Below, one piece after another: positions 11,768-14,772 of a stretch of DNA of 14,772 nt (position 1 is its first letter; each line of letters opens with the position of its first letter). A program made the position numbers and the translations under genes. The notes below the pieces were generated by a model that was given only the letters and a program-made list of their open reading frames with translations, was not told where the DNA came from and ran no database searches. Source of the stretch: Acidimicrobiia bacterium (GTDB taxonomy: Bacteria; Actinomycetota; Acidimicrobiia; Spongiisociales; UBA5794); assembly GCA_013001485.1 (NCBI GenBank), contig JABDMN010000236.1, positions 1-14,772 on the forward strand, read 5' to 3'.

Positions 11768-12792
11768 TGTTGCAGCTGCGCGACCTCACAGTCCGCTACG
11801 GCTCGTTCACCGCTGTCGACCGGATCGATCTCGACATCCCGACAGGCTCGGTTGTCGCCCTGCTTGGTCCGTCTGGCAGCGGCAAGTCGACACTGCTGCG
11901 GGCCATTGCGGGTCTGGAGCGGCCGGCAACCGGGTCGATCACGTGGAAGGGCGACGACATGGTTGGCGTGCCTGTTCATCGGCGCCCGTTCGGGATGATG
12001 TTCCAGGACTATGCCCTGTTCCCCCATTTGTCAGTTGCCCGCAACGTCTCGTTTGGGCTCGAGGCGACAGGCGCCGACGACGTCGCCCGAAGAGTCGAGG
12101 ATTCGTTGGCCCTCGTGGGTCTGACGGGTCTTGGTGAGCGCCCCATCACCGCACTGTCAGGTGGCGAGCAGCAGAGGGTGGCCTTCGCTCGCACGCTGGC
12201 GACTCGCCCCGAGTTGATCATGCTTGACGAACCACTTGGTGCACTGGATAGGGAGCTTCGCGAGCGGCTCCTCCGGGAGATGAGCGACGTCTTCCGCCGT
12301 CTCGGCCAGACGGTCGTCTACGTCACGCACGACCAGGAGGAGGCGTTTGCCGTGGCCGACACCGTGGTGGTCCTCGAACGCGGCCGGGTGGTACAGGCTG
12401 CGGCGCCCGACGAGATGTGGGAGGCGCCAGCCTCGGAGTTCGTCGCGCGATTCCTCGGATTCACGGTCGTCAACGTCACCGTCGGTGAGGGTCGAGCGTC
12501 CTCGCCGTGGGGCACGCTCCCCTGCTCTCTGCCGTCGGGACACCATCGGGCTGCGCTCCTTCCCGATGCGGTGTCGCCTGGTGGCGAAGTAGACGCCGTC
12601 GTCACGGCTCGCAGCTTCGCCGCGGGCAGATGGCGCGCCACGGTTCTCGTCGGCCAGGGCCCACTGCTTGATGTGACTGTCCAGCAGCGCCCGGAGATCG
12701 GTTCGACACTCAGGATCGCCGTGGACCCCGACGGCTGGGCGTCACTCGGCGAGCCGAGGGGCGACTACCCGACCGAAGAGATCGAGACCTGA
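11767..12792 (+). CDS. thiQ: Thiamine ABC transporter ATPase, long form
   Basis: This 341-aa ATPase powers the importer from the cytoplasmic side. Motifs in order: Walker A GPSGSGKST (34-42), Q-loop FQDYALFPHL (79-88), signature LSGGEQQRVAFAR (130-142), Walker B IMLDEP (151-156), D-loop GALD (158-161) and switch His188 in VTHDQEEA. About 110 residues follow the nucleotide-binding domain, a TOBE-like beta domain (about 232-320) of the kind seen in MalK/PotA/FbpC-type ATPases. E. coli ThiQ is only about 232 aa and lacks it. The thiamine role is inferred from the operon; alone, the protein would be called a polyamine/iron-type ATPase. Its last 51 nt overlap the convergent LLM gene. Confidence 0.88.
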   Translation: MLQLRDLTVRYGSFTAVDRIDLDIPTGSVVALLGPSGSGKSTLLRAIAGLERPATGSITWKGDDMVGVPVHRRPFGMMFQDYALFPHLSVARNVSFGLEATGADDVARRVEDSLALVGLTGLGERPITALSGGEQQRVAFARTLATRPELIMLDEPLGALDRELRERLLREMSDVFRRLGQTVVYVTHDQEEAFAVADTVVVLERGRVVQAAAPDEMWEAPASEFVARFLGFTVVNVTVGEGRASSPWGTLPCSLPSGHHRAALLPDAVSPGGEVDAVVTARSFAAGRWRATVLVGQGPLLDVTVQQRPEIGSTLRIAVDPDGWASLGEPRGDYPTEEIET

Positions 12793-13728
12793 CACGTCCG
12801 TGCCGGTCTCGAAGAACTGCATGATGCCGTAGTCACAACCGGCTGCCTTCCACTCGACAAGCTGTTCGGTGACCGTGTCTGGCGAACCAACGATGATGCG
12901 ACGGGTGAACTCATCCCACTCGAAGTTGCCGAGCGGCGTGTCGTGATGGGCCCAACGCTCGAACAGCCACTCCAGCTTCCGATCCGCTTCCCTGTCGGTC
13001 GGTGCGATGAGGCAGTCGAAGACGGCTGAGAGCCCGATCTCGGCCGGATCGCGGCCGATGGCCTCACAGTGACGGGCCAACACCGCCTTTTTGTGCAAGA
13101 AGACGTCGATGTTGTCGCCGAAGTTGGCGTAGTCGGCCTCAGCAGCAACGATCCGCAAGGTCAGCTTCTCGCCGCCTCCGGCAACCCACACCTCAGGATG
13201 AGGTTCCTGAACAGGCTTGGGCTGGTTGATCGCCCCCTCGATCCGGTAGTGCTCACCGACGAAGCTCGCCTCGTCCTCAGTCCACATCTTCTTGATGATC
13301 CGGACGGCCTCGCCGAGCTGACCGATGCGAACCGACGCTTTCGGGAATGGGTACCCGTAGGCACGGTATTCGTGGTCGTACCAGCCGGCACCGATGCCGA
13401 GGATGAACCGTCCACCCGAGATGACATCGATCGTCGACGACACCTTGGCGAGGTAGGCGGGGTTGCGGTAGCTGTTGGAGGTGCACATCTGGCCAAGCCG
13501 GACGGTGCTGGTCGATGCCGCCAGCCCCGCCAGCACCGTGTAGGCCTCGAATAGAGACTCCTGGAGCGGCACTGGCACCGTGTGGAAGTGGTCATACACC
13601 CACACCGAGTCGAACCCGGCCGACTCTGCCGTGCGGGCAGCCGCGGTGATGGCAGGCCACTGTTCCGATACCGGCACGCCCTGCAGGTCGAGGAGCCAGC
13701 CCTGGGGGACGAATGCACCAAACCTCAT
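12742..13728 (-). CDS. LLM-class F420-dependent oxidoreductase family protein
   Basis: This 328-aa protein is a luciferase-like TIM-barrel oxidoreductase, most likely using F420 (or FMN) as hydride carrier. It starts MRFGAFVPQGW, then EQWPAITAAARTAESAGFDS (22-41) and VWVYDHFH. ISGGRFILGIGAGWYDHE (103-120) is the LLM flavin/F420-binding signature, followed by YRAYGYPF and PEVWVAGGG, as in actinobacterial F420-type members. The substrate is unknown. ATG 13728 is chosen over upstream in-frame starts because it forms an ATGA overlap with the stop of the ybaK-like gene and homology begins there. It is last of a three-gene minus-strand unit. Its 3' end overlaps thiQ by 51 nt. Confidence 0.87.
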   Translation of the reverse strand: MRFGAFVPQGWLLDLQGVPVSEQWPAITAAARTAESAGFDSVWVYDHFHTVPVPLQESLFEAYTVLAGLAASTSTVRLGQMCTSNSYRNPAYLAKVSSTIDVISGGRFILGIGAGWYDHEYRAYGYPFPKASVRIGQLGEAVRIIKKMWTEDEASFVGEHYRIEGAINQPKPVQEPHPEVWVAGGGEKLTLRIVAAEADYANFGDNIDVFLHKKAVLARHCEAIGRDPAEIGLSAVFDCLIAPTDREADRKLEWLFERWAHHDTPLGNFEWDEFTRRIIVGSPDTVTEQLVEWKAAGCDYGIMQFFETGTDVSGLDLFGRVVAPRLAE

Positions 13729-14198
13729 GGGTTCTCCGCCAGGTCGGCAGATGCTGCGCCTGTGACCCGCAGCAGGTCTTCGAGATCGATTGGGAACACC
13801 GTGGTGGGCGTGCCGGCCGCGGCCCACAGGTCACGATGCCGACCAAGACGAGAGTCTGCGTACACCGGAATCGGACGGGAATGGCCAACCGGTGGCGTCC
13901 CGCCGGCTGCGTAGCCGGTGAAACGGCGTACCTCGTCGAGATCGGCCCGGCGAGCTTGACCCCCCACCAGCGAGCCCAGCTTGTGGGTGTCGAGGCGAAG
14001 GTCGCCGGGCATCAGCACAAGAACCGGGTCCTCGTCGACCATGAACACCAGCGACTTCACGATCTGGGCGACCTCGCATCCGATAGCGGCTGCCGCGTCT
14101 GCGGCGGTCTTGGTGCCATCCGGGTAGACCGTGGGCTCCGGGTGGAGACCCACCACTGCAGCGGAGTTGAGGAACCTCTTCGTGGCGTCCGGAAACAT
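13725..14198 (-). CDS. YbaK/EbsC-type aminoacyl-tRNA deacylase family protein
   Basis: This 157-aa protein belongs to the YbaK/ProX family, small enzymes that hydrolyse mischarged aminoacyl-tRNA, such as Cys-tRNA(Pro) or Ala-tRNA(Pro), to protect translation accuracy. Lys48 in AQIVKSL is the conserved catalytic lysine position, and TGYAAGGTPPVGH (94-106) is the family loop. Length is typical of stand-alone members. The tRNA specificity cannot be deduced. It starts 10 nt after the folate-gene stop and overlaps the LLM gene by ATGA, so the three are probably co-transcribed. Confidence 0.88.
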   Translation of the reverse strand: MFPDATKRFLNSAAVVGLHPEPTVYPDGTKTAADAAAAIGCEVAQIVKSLVFMVDEDPVLVLMPGDLRLDTHKLGSLVGGQARRADLDEVRRFTGYAAGGTPPVGHSRPIPVYADSRLGRHRDLWAAAGTPTTVFPIDLEDLLRVTGAASADLAENP

Positions 14199-14208
14199 CT
14201 CGCTCAGG

Positions 14209-14757
14209 CTACTGAATGGTCGTCACGCCGGAATCCGTCACCAGGTGCGTCATCGCAAGGTCATGGGGCTCCATGGGCACGGCGGGCACGACGAGGGCAT
14301 CCACGGTGACACCGATCCGGGTGACGTCAGGGCGACATCGTGTCAGGAGCTCGTCGTAGTAGCCCATCCCTCTGCCGAGACGCCCACCCGACCTGTCGAA
14401 GACGACTCCCGGCACCAGGACGGCGTCGATCGCGGTGGGATCGACCTCTGTGCTGCCGGCGACAGGTTGAGCGAAGCCGTAGTCGTGGACTTCCAATGGT
14501 GATGCCGCTGAATGAACCGTGAGCGGGCCCTCAGCCGGCGTTCGGGTGACCAGCCATGTTCTGTCTTCGAAGGCATACAGCGGCCTCAGATCAACCTCGT
14601 CGGGCATCGGCAGGAACCCGAGCACGATCGTGCCAGCGTCGAGAAATGCGTCGAGCGCTTCGACGACAGCCGCCGACACAGCCACCGGATCCACCGCGAC
14701 TGATCGAGCCCACTGCCGCCACACCGTCTTCGATGCGACAGATTCGGGACGGTCCAC
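14209..14757 (-). CDS. 5-formyltetrahydrofolate cyclo-ligase family protein
   Basis: This 182-aa cytoplasmic enzyme converts 5-formyltetrahydrofolate to 5,10-methenyltetrahydrofolate with ATP, returning the stored folate to one-carbon metabolism. The N-terminal ASKTVWRQWAR (8-18) fits the family's basic helix. LGFLPMPDEVDLRPL (46-60) is the folate-site region, and VPGVVFDRSGGRLGRGMGYY (115-134) is the ATP/phosphate loop signature. Length matches the family. GTG 14757 is the first possible start after an in-frame TGA at 14763-14761, so the gene is complete. No good Shine-Dalgarno is visible in the 15 bases available. It is first of the three-gene minus-strand unit seen here; its promoter may lie outside the window. 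Confidence 0.9.
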   Translation of the reverse strand: MDRPESVASKTVWRQWARSVAVDPVAVSAAVVEALDAFLDAGTIVLGFLPMPDEVDLRPLYAFEDRTWLVTRTPAEGPLTVHSAASPLEVHDYGFAQPVAGSTEVDPTAIDAVLVPGVVFDRSGGRLGRGMGYYDELLTRCRPDVTRIGVTVDALVVPAVPMEPHDLAMTHLVTDSGVTTIQ

Positions 14758-14772
14758 CGATCAGTCGAAGAG

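Noticed and set aside
14206-14211. TAGCCT upstream of the ybaK-like gene as a leaderless -10 box
   Set aside because: The TAG is the stop codon of the preceding folate gene, the spacing is 7 nt rather than 6, and the genes look co-transcribed. It may be coincidental, so it was not counted with the three clear cases.

Overview
The window is high-GC, gene-dense bacterial DNA with strong GC bias at third codon positions. It carries an ECF sigma factor paired with an RskA-type anti-sigma factor, a luciferase-like (LLM) F420-type oxidoreductase, a DUF4097 protein, starts that look leaderless, and a secreted protein with an E/K/D/P-rich linker and Ig-like repeats. Together these suggest a chromosomal segment of an actinobacterium, possibly of the Acidimicrobiia. 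The lineage is an inference from gene content. I see no tRNA, rRNA, CRISPR array, insertion sequence or phage gene.

Layout. 1-816 (+): the tail of an unidentified gene, then a membrane-anchored SGNH/GDSL hydrolase. 820-1485 (-): uridine kinase. 1582-2876 (+): a two-gene unit of ECF sigma factor and RskA-like anti-sigma factor overlapping by ATGA. 2923-4272 (-): class I CPD photolyase with an intact tryptophan triad. 4377-5432 (+): a secreted three-repeat Ig-like protein, followed by a perfect hairpin. 5513-5791 (+): a small 2TM-domain protein. 5829-6860 (+): a PlsC-type acyltransferase. 6862-8213 (-): a compact operon of a 39-residue small protein, a ribbon-helix-helix protein and a DUF4097 protein, read from a promoter filled with GTCAT/ATGAC half-sites. 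8436-12792 (+): a TPP riboswitch followed by thiN-thiB-thiP-thiQ. 12742-14757 (-): 5-formyltetrahydrofolate cyclo-ligase, a YbaK-type deacylase and an LLM oxidoreductase.

How the genes work together. The thi operon is a complete thiamine-salvage loop. ThiB captures the vitamin outside the cell, ThiP and ThiQ import it, and ThiN pyrophosphorylates it to TPP. TPP should then bind the riboswitch, whose 3' strand contains the Shine-Dalgarno of thiN. The sigma/anti-sigma pair is a membrane stress module. A similar ECF-like motif lies upstream of the sigma gene and of the secreted Ig-like gene, so the latter may be a target.

The least described unit is the 39-aa / RHH / DUF4097 operon. It has a toxin-antitoxin-like architecture: overlapping genes, a DNA-binding RHH protein and a palindromic operator inside the promoter. 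It has no recognisable toxin. Three genes (udk, phr, acyltransferase) have a TAGnnT box exactly 6 nt before the start codon, indicating leaderless transcripts. Convergent gene pairs are packed at 3 nt, 1 nt and a 51-nt overlap.
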